Shown here: positions 33,081 to 40,913 of the stretch, in pieces
How the letters are laid out: each line of letters opens with the position of its first letter
Position numbering within the stretch: the stretch's first letter is position 1
NCBI GenBank assembly: GCA_947589575.1
Contig: CANQBM010000010.1
Span: 1 to 54,358, forward strand
Length of the DNA: 54,358 bases
Direction: 5' to 3'
Source: an uncultured Clostridia bacterium
GTDB taxonomy: Bacteria; Bacillota; Clostridia; Oscillospirales; Acutalibacteraceae
The notes under the pieces: generated by a model
What the model saw: only the letters and a program-made list of their open reading frames with translations
Told to the model about the DNA's origin: nothing
Databases searched by the model: none
Made by a program: the position numbers and the translations under genes

Positions 33081-33368
33081 ATGAACAAAAGAGATAAAAG
33101 TATTTATGTTAGAGTTACTCAGAATGAACACACTTCTATTCGCAAAAAAGCGAACAAATGCGGTCTTTCTCTTTCAGAATATCTGCGTAAATTAGCATTA
33201 GGATACACACCAGAGGCAACGCCGCCTGATGCTTTTTATCAGTTTTCGTCACGGATAAATATGCTGTATTCGCTCTGCAATGATAAGATTAATAACGAAA
33301 CAGAAATTGAATTATTAAAACTTATTGACGATATCAGAGATGAATTTCTAAAGGAGGATAGGAGATGA
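33081..33368 (+). CDS. mobC: MobC-like relaxosome accessory protein
   Basis: 95 residues. The N-terminal ribbon-helix-helix (DKSIYVRVTQNEHTSIRKKA, then CGLSLSEYLRKLALGY) is the MobC pattern; the second half is a helical dimerisation region. MobC binds near oriT and helps the relaxase nick. AAAGGAACG before the ATG; its end is 4 nt from the relaxase start. Confidence 0.83.
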   Translation: MNKRDKSIYVRVTQNEHTSIRKKANKCGLSLSEYLRKLALGYTPEATPPDAFYQFSSRINMLYSLCNDKINNETEIELLKLIDDIRDEFLKEDRR

Positions 33369-33372
33369 TTTC

Positions 33373-34734
33373 ATGGCAACAACAGGCTTTTGGCCTGTAA
33401 AATCATCACTCAAAGAGGTTATTGATTATGCTGAAAATCCTGATAAAACAATCGACAAAAGATATCTTGATGATGATTTGGCAAGAGTAATAAACTATTC
33501 CAAAAATGATAAAAAGACTGACAAAAAGATGTATGTAACGGGTATAAACTGTGCTGCACCAAGGGCTTATGAAACAATGATCACAACTAAAAAGCGCTTT
33601 GGAAAGCTTGGAGGTAATGTTGCTTATCACGGTTATCAGAGCTTTGCAAACGGCGAGGTTACACTGGAAGAGGCTCACGAAATCGGTATCAAAACTGCAC
33701 AGCAAATGTGGGGCGGTAGGTATGAGGTGTTAGTTACTACCCACTTGAATACAGACAATATTCACAACCATATTGTAGTCAATTCAGTATCATTTGTAGA
33801 TGGTAAAAAGTTTGAAAACAAGATTAGCGACCATAAATTGCTACGGCAAATTTCTGATGCAATATGCCTTGATTATGGTAAATCTGTTATCAAAAATGCT
33901 GATTTTTACTCAAAGAACAAGAACATTTATTGGCTTCATCAGTCAAGTAAAATGACTCACAGAGATATGCTAAAGCAGGATATTGAGGAGTCATTGCAAA
34001 TAGCAACAGACCGGCATAGTTTTGAACGCCGGCTAAAGTCTATGGGTTATAAATTGAAAAGAGATAATGATTACAACCTCGTTGTTATTGCTCCCGGCTG
34101 GCAAAGGCCAATACGAATGAAAAGCATTGGCTATCCTGCTGATGAGATTAAGCGACGGCTTGATGAAAACTATCATAAAAACGGATTTGATTCGGGATAT
34201 GTATTTTATAAGCCGAAAGGAAAGCCGTTAAAGTTGTTACTCATTGAGTATAATCAACTCAAAAATATGAATGGTATTCAATTAACTTTTGCTTTGATAA
34301 GCGAGTTATTAAAGCTGCTGACAGGAAATAATATCAGTCAGGATAAAACAAAACCTCTGTTACCCATTCTCAGACAAGAGGTTAAAAACGCAGAAAAAAT
34401 AAATAAGGAATATTTGCTCCTAACAAAGAATGACATTCATTCGGTTGAGGAGCTTTCTTTATTTGTTGAGCAAAAACAAAAGCAGATTAAGATTTTATCT
34501 TCTCAAAGGCAAGGTATCTATAATCGCTGTCGCAGAGCAAATAGCAACGAAAAGGAAATGCTTTATGCAAAAGCAAGAGAGTTTACAAAGAAAATAACTC
34601 CACTGCGAGATGAGATGAAAATTGCCAAATCTGCACTTGAAAGAATATCTTATCTTGATGATTTAATCAAAACGGAAAAGGCAATAGAGGGCATTAAAGT
34701 AAATCAAAGACAGAATAGAAATCAGGAACGGTAA
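33373..34734 (+). CDS. Relaxase (MobP/VirD2-type)
   Basis: 453 residues. The relaxase domain shows the three-His metal motif as THLNTDNIHNHIVVNS (about residues 121-136) and a Tyr-rich N-terminal region with the candidate nicking Tyr (NVAYHGYQSF or earlier). The C-terminal 150 residues are coiled and charged. It nicks oriT and leads the strand to a helper conjugation channel. Downstream of mobC and followed by a small conserved ORF, the usual set for clostridial mobilisable elements. Confidence 0.92.
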   Translation: MATTGFWPVKSSLKEVIDYAENPDKTIDKRYLDDDLARVINYSKNDKKTDKKMYVTGINCAAPRAYETMITTKKRFGKLGGNVAYHGYQSFANGEVTLEEAHEIGIKTAQQMWGGRYEVLVTTHLNTDNIHNHIVVNSVSFVDGKKFENKISDHKLLRQISDAICLDYGKSVIKNADFYSKNKNIYWLHQSSKMTHRDMLKQDIEESLQIATDRHSFERRLKSMGYKLKRDNDYNLVVIAPGWQRPIRMKSIGYPADEIKRRLDENYHKNGFDSGYVFYKPKGKPLKLLLIEYNQLKNMNGIQLTFALISELLKLLTGNNISQDKTKPLLPILRQEVKNAEKINKEYLLLTKNDIHSVEELSLFVEQKQKQIKILSSQRQGIYNRCRRANSNEKEMLYAKAREFTKKITPLRDEMKIAKSALERISYLDDLIKTEKAIEGIKVNQRQNRNQER

Positions 34735-34788
34735 CGAATATTGCTACCAATTTTTGTTAAAAATATATATGAAATGGAGGTAAATGAT

Positions 34789-35073
34789 TTGCTTCGTGAA
34801 ATATTAGAAAAAGAAAAGGTTGTTTGTCTCTATCTTTCTAAAGAGGAACGAGACAACACGGAGTTCAGAGAAAGCCTTAAGCCGTATTATAAACAATGCA
34901 AGGCAGCAGGTTACAAGGTGGCTGTTTTATTATCCGGCGAAGAAGACTTAATAGAAAATACCGTAAGATTGCTGAAATACAACAGAGAGTTGTTCGCAAG
35001 AAATGCGGTCAGAGCAGAAATGGCACAGGCAAAAAAACTCAAAAATCGCAGAGAGCGTAACTGGGAAAGATAA
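34789..35073 (+). CDS. Small protein downstream of the relaxase
   Basis: About 94 residues, no recognised domain: helical and basic, with VVCLYLSKEERDN near the start and a Lys/Arg/Ala-rich end. The frame is open to 34741, but GGAGGTAA is 5-7 nt before a TTG at 34789. It occupies the position of a mobilisation-linked hypothetical protein found behind relaxases in similar elements; a function in transfer is inference. Confidence 0.6.
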   Translation: MLREILEKEKVVCLYLSKEERDNTEFRESLKPYYKQCKAAGYKVAVLLSGEEDLIENTVRLLKYNRELFARNAVRAEMAQAKKLKNRRERNWER

Positions 35074-35089
35074 TTTATGAGTTGCTGCC

Positions 35090-35260
35090 TCAATCGACAT
35101 CAGTTGGTTGAGGTGGCATTTTAATCGAGGGCAACGCCCGAACACCAACATTTGTTAAGGGCTTAAGCCCGTTTCAGCGGGAGATTATAACTTCCGCTGA
35201 AAGAAAAAGGTGTTACCCGCCGCCTATAGAGGCGGGGGACATCTTTTCAAATGTTATATT
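35090..35260. other. Intergenic cluster of hairpins
   Basis: Between the small mobilisation ORF and hepT lie in sequence: CCTCAA / TTGAGG, GGGC-aac-GCCC, the palindrome GGGCTTAAGCCC, TTTCAGCGG / CCGCTGAAA, and GGTGT..CCCGCC / GGCGGG..ACATC followed by TTTT (35209-35246, a likely rightward terminator). Five stems in 160 bp suggest a structured RNA, a replication or transfer site, or a terminator complex. Confidence 0.5.
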
Positions 35261-35293
35261 AAAAAGTTGACCTTGGCTCATGTAAAAGTCAAC
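35261..35293 (-). terminator. Terminator of the mntA-hepT operon
   Basis: 6-bp stem GTTGAC / GTCAAC, 16-nt loop, five T on the minus strand; 10 bp after the hepT stop. Confidence 0.65.
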
Positions 35294-35302
35294 ACAAATG
35301 AA

Positions 35303-35635
35303 TTATTCGTTTTTTAACATTTCTAATAATTCGGGAATATCATTTTTCAATGTTTCATAGATTACATTTAAATCGACACTGCCATAATCATGAACAATTC
35401 TGTTTCTTAATCCTGAAATTGCATACCATGGAATATGTGGCTTTGATGATTTGTATTCTTCAGATAACAATTTTGTATTTTCGGAAATCTGAATCATGCG
35501 AAAAAGCATAGAATCAAGAAGAATGTCGTTTTTGGTCAGTTCCTCTAAATTAACTGTTTCCATATGCACAGTGATAAACTCTAAATCCGTAATTATCTTG
35601 TTTACATAATAGCTATCATTTTTGATATTATCCAT
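35303..35635 (-). CDS. hepT: HepT-like HEPN toxin
   Basis: 110-residue all-helical HEPN/DUF86 protein. The catalytic RX4HXY motif is present as RNRIVHDYG (residues about 77-85). In characterised MntA/HepT pairs HepT is an RNase toxin silenced by AMPylation of its Tyr by MntA. It overlaps the mntA stop by 8 nt. Confidence 0.85.
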   Translation of the reverse strand: MDNIKNDSYYVNKIITDLEFITVHMETVNLEELTKNDILLDSMLFRMIQISENTKLLSEEYKSSKPHIPWYAISGLRNRIVHDYGSVDLNVIYETLKNDIPELLEMLKNE

Positions 35636-36098
35636 ATATTTTTATTCCGTCCTTTAATATTTCTCTTGTTAAATCCGGATTATTATTTAGTTGATTAATA
35701 TCTAATGCATCAACCTTTTTTTGCAAAGCTATTCGCAGTTCCTCTACTAAGGCAAAAAACTTTATGCCTTTAATATCCGCAGAAATCAGCAAATCCACAT
35801 CGCTTTTTTCATTTGCAGAGCCCTTTGCGTAGGATCCGAATAAATAGCAATAGTCAACGCTATATTTTTCAAAAACATGATTACATTTGTTTTTGATGTA
35901 ATCAATGCTGACTACACCGTGTTCCTCGTCAACAGGATTTATTTGACTCAGCTTCTCAATAATGTAATTATATTTAATAGTTCCTATTTTTGTTTCATCA
36001 TTCTCATATGTTATATAGGAACGTAGGGAAATATTGACTAACTCTGCAACCTGCTTTTGTGTCAATGCTTTTTCAATTCTTAAATCTCTCAGATTCAT
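35628..36098 (-). CDS. mntA: MntA-like nucleotidyltransferase antitoxin with N-terminal XRE domain
   Basis: 156 residues. An XRE helix-turn-helix (ALTQKQVAELVNISLRSYITY) is followed by a minimal nucleotidyltransferase: GSYAKGSANEKSDVDLL has the GSX10DXD active site. It should AMPylate HepT and, with its extra HTH, bind its own promoter. I start at the ATG at 36098 (GAGGTG upstream); the frame runs to 36140. The palindromes TGCAATNATTGCA lie in its promoter. Confidence 0.85.
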   Translation of the reverse strand: MNLRDLRIEKALTQKQVAELVNISLRSYITYENDETKIGTIKYNYIIEKLSQINPVDEEHGVVSIDYIKNKCNHVFEKYSVDYCYLFGSYAKGSANEKSDVDLLISADIKGIKFFALVEELRIALQKKVDALDINQLNNNPDLTREILKDGIKIYG

Positions 36099-36119
36099 AA
36101 TAATTGCACCTCTGATTTG

Positions 36120-36171
36120 ATTATAGTGCAATAATTGCATATTGTCAATGTGAAAATGTGCAATTATTGCA
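36120..36171 (-). promoter_or_regulatory. mntA-hepT promoter with two palindromic operators
   Basis: On the minus strand, TTGACA (36143-36148), 17 bp, TATAAT (36120-36125). The palindrome TGCAATAATTGCA (36127-36139) fills the spacer; a second copy TGCAATTATTGCA (36159-36171) is upstream, 32 bp centre to centre (three turns). A half site overlaps the ribosome site near 36101-36109. This fits autorepression by the MntA HTH. Confidence 0.85.
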
Positions 36172-36219
36172 TTTGCGATTATTATATGTAAGACTGCGAA
36201 ATAAATACAAACAAAACTA

Positions 36220-36288
36220 TTGAATTTATTAAATTTACCTGTTACAATGTTATTAGTAAATATATTTTTATGAAATATAACATTGTAA
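36220..36288 (+). promoter_or_regulatory. Integrase promoter and inverted repeat
   Basis: TTGAAT (36220-36225), 17 bp, TACAAT (36243-36248). A 12-bp inverted repeat TTACAATGTTAT / ATAACATTGTAA (36242-36253 and 36277-36288) overlaps the -10 and ends before the AAAGGAGGAG ribosome site, so it may be an operator or a leader hairpin. Confidence 0.7.
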
Positions 36289-36303
36289 AAAAGGAGGAGT
36301 ATT

Positions 36304-38493
36304 ATGACGAATAAAGTTTTAAAGATAGCCGGTTATTTGCGAATTTCCGTTGATACGGAAGAAGACCGTGACAATACCTCAATAGAAAATCAACGCCGCA
36401 GCATTGAGATGTTTGTATCAAGAGAATTTCCTGATGCTCAGCTTGATTTTTATACCGACAGAGACAGAAGCGGCTATACTTTTGAGCAAAGAGAGGATTA
36501 TATGCGGCTTCGTCCATTACTAAAAAACGGCACTTATGATATTTTAATGGTAAAGGATTTATCCCGTTTTTCCCGTAGGAACAGCAGAGGTCTTGTTGAG
36601 CTTGAGGATTTAAGGGATTGCGGACTTCGAATCATTGCTATAAATGATGGTATTGATTACCCTGTTCAGGATGACTGGACACTTATTCAGTTTAAATTTC
36701 TTATGAATGAAATGCCTGTAACAGATACATCAAAAAAGGTAAGACGAGTTATTGATGTTAAGCAAAAGAGCGGTGATTGGATATGCAGCGTGCCTTTCGG
36801 CTATGTAATTACCAACACTAAATTAGGCTATTTTGAAATTGAACCGCAAGCTGCGGAGGTGGTTAAAAAGATTTTCTCATTGTATCTTGAAGGATGGGGA
36901 TATAAAAAAATTGCCAACTATCTGACTGATGAACATATTCCGACGCCAAGAATGGTTGAAAAGCAGCGCAAAGATGAACAGAATATACCTAACAAAATCA
37001 GAGCAAAGCCTGTTTGGGCAATTCCCACCATTCAAGGAATTCTGGGTAATGATTTTTATATAGGCACGCTCCGTCAGAAAAAGTATAGTCGTTCAAAAAT
37101 TAACGGCCCTGATGTGAAGCTGTCCGAAAACAGTCATATAGTGTTTGAAAATCATCACGAACCTATCATTGATTACAGGACCTTCGCAACGGTTCAGGAG
37201 CAAATGAAAAAGCGAACACGCTCAAATTACAGGGGTGTTAAAAAATACGATACATCTTTCAGTGGATTTTTATTCTGCGGAGATTGCGGAAGCCCTATGT
37301 TTTCAATGAGTCGTTCGGACATGGCGGCAGCCTACACCTGTGGAACATATCACAAAAGAGGATTAAAGGGATGCACGTCACATCATACAAGAGTTGATAT
37401 GCTCACTGCCATCTTAAAAAGCTATGTTGCAAGAGTTGTGAAGAACTCCGAAGAAATGCTTGCAAAATTAGAACAGGGCATTAAGGATGAAAAAAAGAAC
37501 CTCAAAAAAGGTCAATCTGAAATCAACGAATTAAAAACTCAACTGTCTGATGCAAAGGACGAGCTTGTAGTTACAATGCGACAGAAAATTAAGGAGATAC
37601 AGAAAAATCCTGACAATGCAGATGTAATTGAGGAAAGCTATGAGTATTTGATTAACGATTTGCACAGCAGAATTGCCGGTATAGAAAATCAGATAACCTT
37701 TGCAACCGAAAGAGAAAACACAATAATCAAGGTAAATCGTATTGCCCGAACAGCTATTGATATTTTTAATGATATATTAAATAAAGAACTGATTGATAAA
37801 AATGACCTTGAAATAATTATTGACCGTATAGATATTTATGATGACCATATTGATATACAGCTCAAAGGCGATATTCAAATGCTCCTTGAAACAGGAGCAA
37901 TATGCGAGGAACTTATGCCTGATTTCACACCTATGAATAAAGCTGTAAATTTTGATTGGGACATCAGGAGTAACTCAAATGCCAAAGTCGTCCTTAAGGT
38001 GACACACCAGAAGGACAAGGCTCTTGATGTCAATGTTATCAGTAGCGGTGACCCACTTGAGATTTTTACCGATGCCGAGGGAGAAGTGATTTTTAAAAAA
38101 TATTCGCCTATAGGCGAGCTTTCAAATTTCGCAAACCAGTATGCTGAGGTGCTGCACAAAAACGGCGGGCTTCCTATTGCAATTATGGACAATGATCATG
38201 TTATTGCCGCATCGGGAATAAGCAAGAGGGAAATTCTTGAACGCAGAGTAACAAAAAATCTTGAAGAGCTTATGGAAAACAGAGCTATCCATATTTCAAC
38301 AGATCAGGTTCCGAGTATGAACGCTATTGAAGGGTTTGACAGAAAGGCAAATGTAGTATACCCGATTATATACGGCGGAGATGTCAGCGGAGCGGTAGCC
38401 CTTATCGAAGAAGATAATAATTCCGTTCCAAGTGAAACGGACATTAAACTCGTTCAGGTTGCTGCTGCGTTTCTTGGTAAGCAAATGGAATAG
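36304..38493 (+). CDS. Large serine recombinase (integrase), fused in frame to the SpoVT C-terminus
   Basis: 729 residues. Resolvase domain: GYLRIS with catalytic Ser15 and KDLSRFSRR. Then recombinase domain, zinc ribbon with paired Cys (CGDCG at about 325, CGTYHKRGLKGC), and a coiled coil (about 390-460). Residues 1-583 are integrase; from Pro584 the sequence is SpoVT residues 33-178 (PLEIFTDAEGEVIFKKYSPI...GKQME), a GAF-like domain. The normal integrase tail is at 24536-24613; the uninterrupted protein would have about 608 residues. AAAGGAGGAG precedes the ATG. Whether the chimera recombines is unknown. Confidence 0.93.
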   Translation: MTNKVLKIAGYLRISVDTEEDRDNTSIENQRRSIEMFVSREFPDAQLDFYTDRDRSGYTFEQREDYMRLRPLLKNGTYDILMVKDLSRFSRRNSRGLVELEDLRDCGLRIIAINDGIDYPVQDDWTLIQFKFLMNEMPVTDTSKKVRRVIDVKQKSGDWICSVPFGYVITNTKLGYFEIEPQAAEVVKKIFSLYLEGWGYKKIANYLTDEHIPTPRMVEKQRKDEQNIPNKIRAKPVWAIPTIQGILGNDFYIGTLRQKKYSRSKINGPDVKLSENSHIVFENHHEPIIDYRTFATVQEQMKKRTRSNYRGVKKYDTSFSGFLFCGDCGSPMFSMSRSDMAAAYTCGTYHKRGLKGCTSHHTRVDMLTAILKSYVARVVKNSEEMLAKLEQGIKDEKKNLKKGQSEINELKTQLSDAKDELVVTMRQKIKEIQKNPDNADVIEESYEYLINDLHSRIAGIENQITFATERENTIIKVNRIARTAIDIFNDILNKELIDKNDLEIIIDRIDIYDDHIDIQLKGDIQMLLETGAICEELMPDFTPMNKAVNFDWDIRSNSNAKVVLKVTHQKDKALDVNVISSGDPLEIFTDAEGEVIFKKYSPIGELSNFANQYAEVLHKNGGLPIAIMDNDHVIAASGISKREILERRVTKNLEELMENRAIHISTDQVPSMNAIEGFDRKANVVYPIIYGGDVSGAVALIEEDNNSVPSETDIKLVQVAAAFLGKQME
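38047..38058 (+). other. attR, right junction of the element
   Basis: Element DNA ends at GGT-GACC (core 38050-38053) and spoVT resumes with CACTTGAGATTT. Joined to the left half at GACC it restores KEGD-PLEIF, the unbroken SpoVT sequence. Confidence 0.9.
38050..38493 (+). pseudogene. spoVT: spoVT 3' part (codons 33-178)
   Basis: 146 residues from PLEIF to GKQME match the SpoVT C-terminal GAF-like domain, which in Bacillus stabilises the regulator and may bind a ligand. With the 32 codons at 24440 they total 178, the usual family length. Here the part is only translated as the end of the integrase reading frame, unless an internal start is used. Confidence 0.92.
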
Positions 38494-38597
38494 TTTTTTG
38501 TGTATTTTGCATAAAATATTTAATATTATTTTGTGCAAAATGTTACATACAGAGAAAGTTGCACAAAAAACTTGATTTTTTAAAATACAAGGATATA

Positions 38598-39470
38598 ATG
38601 AACATAAAGAGAGGCAAAACAACGAACGAGCAGAGGCCGGATATGAAAAGTTTAAAATCAGAAACCTGCGGATATATAAAAGATATGTTTGCTCAGCACA
38701 ATATGCCAAAACGTGTGATTCTCTCATTTATCAGCATTATTGTAATGGGCTTTGGCATTTCTCTTTTCTCCGTTTCCGGTTTTGGAGTCGACCCGTTCAC
38801 ATCTATGAATATGAACATCGCAAGCTCGCTTGGTATAAGTTTTGGTACATATCAGATGATAATAAACGCTGTCATACTGCTTTATGTTATACTTGTTGCT
38901 CACAGAGGTTTGGTTGGTGTTGGAACCATATTTAATATGGTCGGTTGCGGATATACGTGTGAATTTTTTCAAAAATTAATTCAGCCCGCGATTGAAGAAC
39001 ACTACACAATGGCTGCAAGAATCTCTCTTCTCATAGCAGGCATAATAACTCTGTGCTTTGCTTGCTCACTCTTTTTTACGGCAAACATCGGAGTTGGACC
39101 ATATGATGCGCTCGGCTTTATGCTCAGCCGTTCAATTAAGCTTGAACACAAATGGGTAAGAGTCATAACCGATTTTACAGTAATACTTATAGGTTTGATT
39201 GTAAGCGGCGGATTTAGTGCAATATTAAACGGAAACTTTTCCGAAATTAAAAACATAGGAATAGGAACAGTCATTACCGCATTTTGTATGGGTCCTCTGA
39301 TTAACGCGTTCAACAAAAATGTATCTGCAAAAATATTTAATGTAGACTATGAAAAAATAAGCAAGGAGCTCGCTTTCTTTATGATAAAGGGCTCAATCGT
39401 AAAAAACGCAAAGCCCGTTTATATACTTAAAGCGGAAAGAAATTCCAACATAAATCCTTACAGACTTTAA
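38598..39470 (+). CDS. YczE/YitT-like membrane protein
   Basis: 290 residues with about six membrane helices. GFGISLFSVSGFGVDPFTSMN and later ANIGVGPYDALGFMLSR are the YczE/YyaS pattern; these proteins have no fixed function, though some lie beside transporters and regulators. I take the ATG at 38598 with AAGGATAT; starts at 38559 (TTG) or 38643 (GAGGCCGG before it) are possible. It is downstream of the spoVT 3' part, outside the element. Confidence 0.8.
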   Translation: MNIKRGKTTNEQRPDMKSLKSETCGYIKDMFAQHNMPKRVILSFISIIVMGFGISLFSVSGFGVDPFTSMNMNIASSLGISFGTYQMIINAVILLYVILVAHRGLVGVGTIFNMVGCGYTCEFFQKLIQPAIEEHYTMAARISLLIAGIITLCFACSLFFTANIGVGPYDALGFMLSRSIKLEHKWVRVITDFTVILIGLIVSGGFSAILNGNFSEIKNIGIGTVITAFCMGPLINAFNKNVSAKIFNVDYEKISKELAFFMIKGSIVKNAKPVYILKAERNSNINPYRL

Positions 39471-39553
39471 AACAGTCAACAAGGTTGATGAAAATTTTTC
39501 TCAGCCTTTTAATATATACCAACTACGTTTTCACATAAATTTTTACCCCTTAT

Positions 39554-39590
39554 GAAAAAGGCACGGCGTGTTATACGCTGTGCCTTTTTC
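39554..39590. terminator. Bidirectional intrinsic terminator
   Basis: 16-bp stem (GAAAAAGGCACGGCGT with one G-U), 5-nt loop, A/T tracts both sides; ends the YczE-like gene and, on the other strand, overlaps the rlmH stop. Confidence 0.9.
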
Positions 39591-40065
39591 ATTTATGGTA
39601 TTTTGAATTATTAGATATAGAAAACGCTCTGTACACCTGCTCAAGAAGCACCATTCTTGCAAGCTGGTGAGGTAAAGTCATTTTACCAAAGGACAGCTTG
39701 ATTTTACCAAGCGCCTTAACGTCATCATCAAGTCCAAAAGAACCTCCTATTACAAAACATATATGCGAGGTGTTCAGTGACACAGCGTCAAGCATTGCAG
39801 AAAAATCACGGCTGTCATATTCTTCTCCCTCAATACACAACGGGATAACGGCGGCGCCCTTAGGGATTTTTTTAATTATTCGTTCTCCCTCTTTTTTTAT
39901 TACGCTTTTTATCTCGCTGTCCGACGGGTTATCCAAGCATCTTTCCTCATTTATCTCAACAACATTAATCTTCGCGTAAGCGCCGAGCCGCTTAATATAT
40001 TCGCCGCAGCCCTCACGAAGATAGCTTTCTTTCAATCTGCCTACCGCAAGCACAGTCACATTCAT
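39589..40065 (-). CDS. rlmH: 23S rRNA pseudouridine-1915 N3-methyltransferase
   Basis: 158-residue SPOUT enzyme that methylates Psi1915 of helix 69 after subunit joining. FVIGGSFGL (knot loop) and LSFGKMTLPHQLARMVLLEQ at the C-terminus identify it. The ATG at 40065 shares its A with the stop of the upstream hydrolase (TGATG), so the pair is translationally coupled, a very common neighbourhood. Confidence 0.95.
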   Translation of the reverse strand: MNVTVLAVGRLKESYLREGCGEYIKRLGAYAKINVVEINEERCLDNPSDSEIKSVIKKEGERIIKKIPKGAAVIPLCIEGEEYDSRDFSAMLDAVSLNTSHICFVIGGSFGLDDDVKALGKIKLSFGKMTLPHQLARMVLLEQVYRAFSISNNSKYHK

Positions 40066-40853
40066 CAAATTGAAATTCCACCTCCGCTGTTTTCAGGCTC
40101 AGATACAAAAAGTCTGAAATCAGTATTCTCGCTTAATCCGATTTCACTAAGAGCGCAAACCGCTGACTGCCTTGCAATGTGCGGAGTATTGTTTTCTCTG
40201 CTGAGATGAGACAGAATAAAGCGCGTCGTCCCGCTTTGAGCAAGCTCTTTTATGTATTCACCGCAGGCGAAATTTGAAAGATGACCGCTCTCGCTCAATA
40301 TTCTCTGCTTTAAGTGATAGGGATACGGTCCCGTTTCAACCATTGAGGTTTCATGATTTGATTCAATAAAAATTAAATCAGTTCCCGGAAGAACATCCCT
40401 CGCGTTTTCTGTTATATATCCTGTGTCGGTACAAACGGAGATACTCCTTGAGTTCTGTAGATTAAATCTGTACCCGAGGCAGTCAACACTATCGTGGCTT
40501 TGCCTAAATGTAACAATCTCTACACCGCAAAGTTCCATACAGTTGTCAACAGTATTTATAACGACCTTATCATTAAGCATACCTGTATACATCATATTTT
40601 CAATACATTTTTCAGCCGCAAACACAGGAGTTTTATGCCTTTGTGCAAATATTCTCACTCCGTTGCTGTGGTCGGTATGCTCGTGGGTAACAAAGACGGC
40701 ATCGATACTGTCAGGGTCAATTCCGATATTAAAAAGTGAATTTTCACATTTCTTTGCAGATACGCCTATATCCACCAAAAAATTATGTCCCTTTGAGGAT
40801 ATTAATATTGAATTGCCGCTGCTGCCCGAAAAAAGCTGACACACCTTAGACAT
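40065..40853 (-). CDS. MBL-fold hydrolase, YycJ/WalJ type
   Basis: 262 residues. GSSGNS near the N-terminus, THEHTDH (metal motif), and a later CTDTGY and LSHLSREN fit the YycJ/WalJ group, metal-dependent nucleases or phosphodiesterases linked to DNA repair and the WalRK region. GGGGAG precedes the ATG. Coupled with rlmH. The exact substrate is not known. Confidence 0.88.
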   Translation of the reverse strand: MSKVCQLFSGSSGNSILISSKGHNFLVDIGVSAKKCENSLFNIGIDPDSIDAVFVTHEHTDHSNGVRIFAQRHKTPVFAAEKCIENMMYTGMLNDKVVINTVDNCMELCGVEIVTFRQSHDSVDCLGYRFNLQNSRSISVCTDTGYITENARDVLPGTDLIFIESNHETSMVETGPYPYHLKQRILSESGHLSNFACGEYIKELAQSGTTRFILSHLSRENNTPHIARQSAVCALSEIGLSENTDFRLFVSEPENSGGGISI

Positions 40854-40877
40854 AATATTCTCCCCTGATTACTGACA

Positions 40878-40906
40878 AAAAGGCGTACCATACTGATACG
40901 CCTTTT
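40878..40906 (-). terminator. Terminator of murA
   Basis: 10-bp stem AAAAGGCGTA / TACGCCTTTT, 9-nt loop; on the minus strand it precedes TTTTTG. Confidence 0.8.
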
Positions 40907-40913
40907 ATTTTTA

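Larger units (their letters stand above)
24537..38053 (+). mobile_element. Integrative mobilisable element inserted in spoVT (about 13.5 kb)
   Basis: Bounded by GACC junctions inside spoVT. It carries a large serine recombinase at its right end, relaxase, MobC-like protein and a candidate oriT, but no type IV secretion genes, so it would need a helper to transfer. Cargo: DUF4062/TIR-like protein, two small proteins, a single-chain restriction-modification enzyme, a DUF234 ATPase and a MntA/HepT pair. A sigma-like protein and a small conserved mobilisation-linked ORF complete it. Base composition is more AT-rich than the flanks. Recombining the GACC copies restores an in-frame 178-codon spoVT. 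Confidence 0.92.

Noticed and set aside
24537-38053. Prophage or full conjugative element
   Set aside because: No structural phage genes and no type IV secretion genes; relaxase plus MobC without a channel means a mobilisable element.
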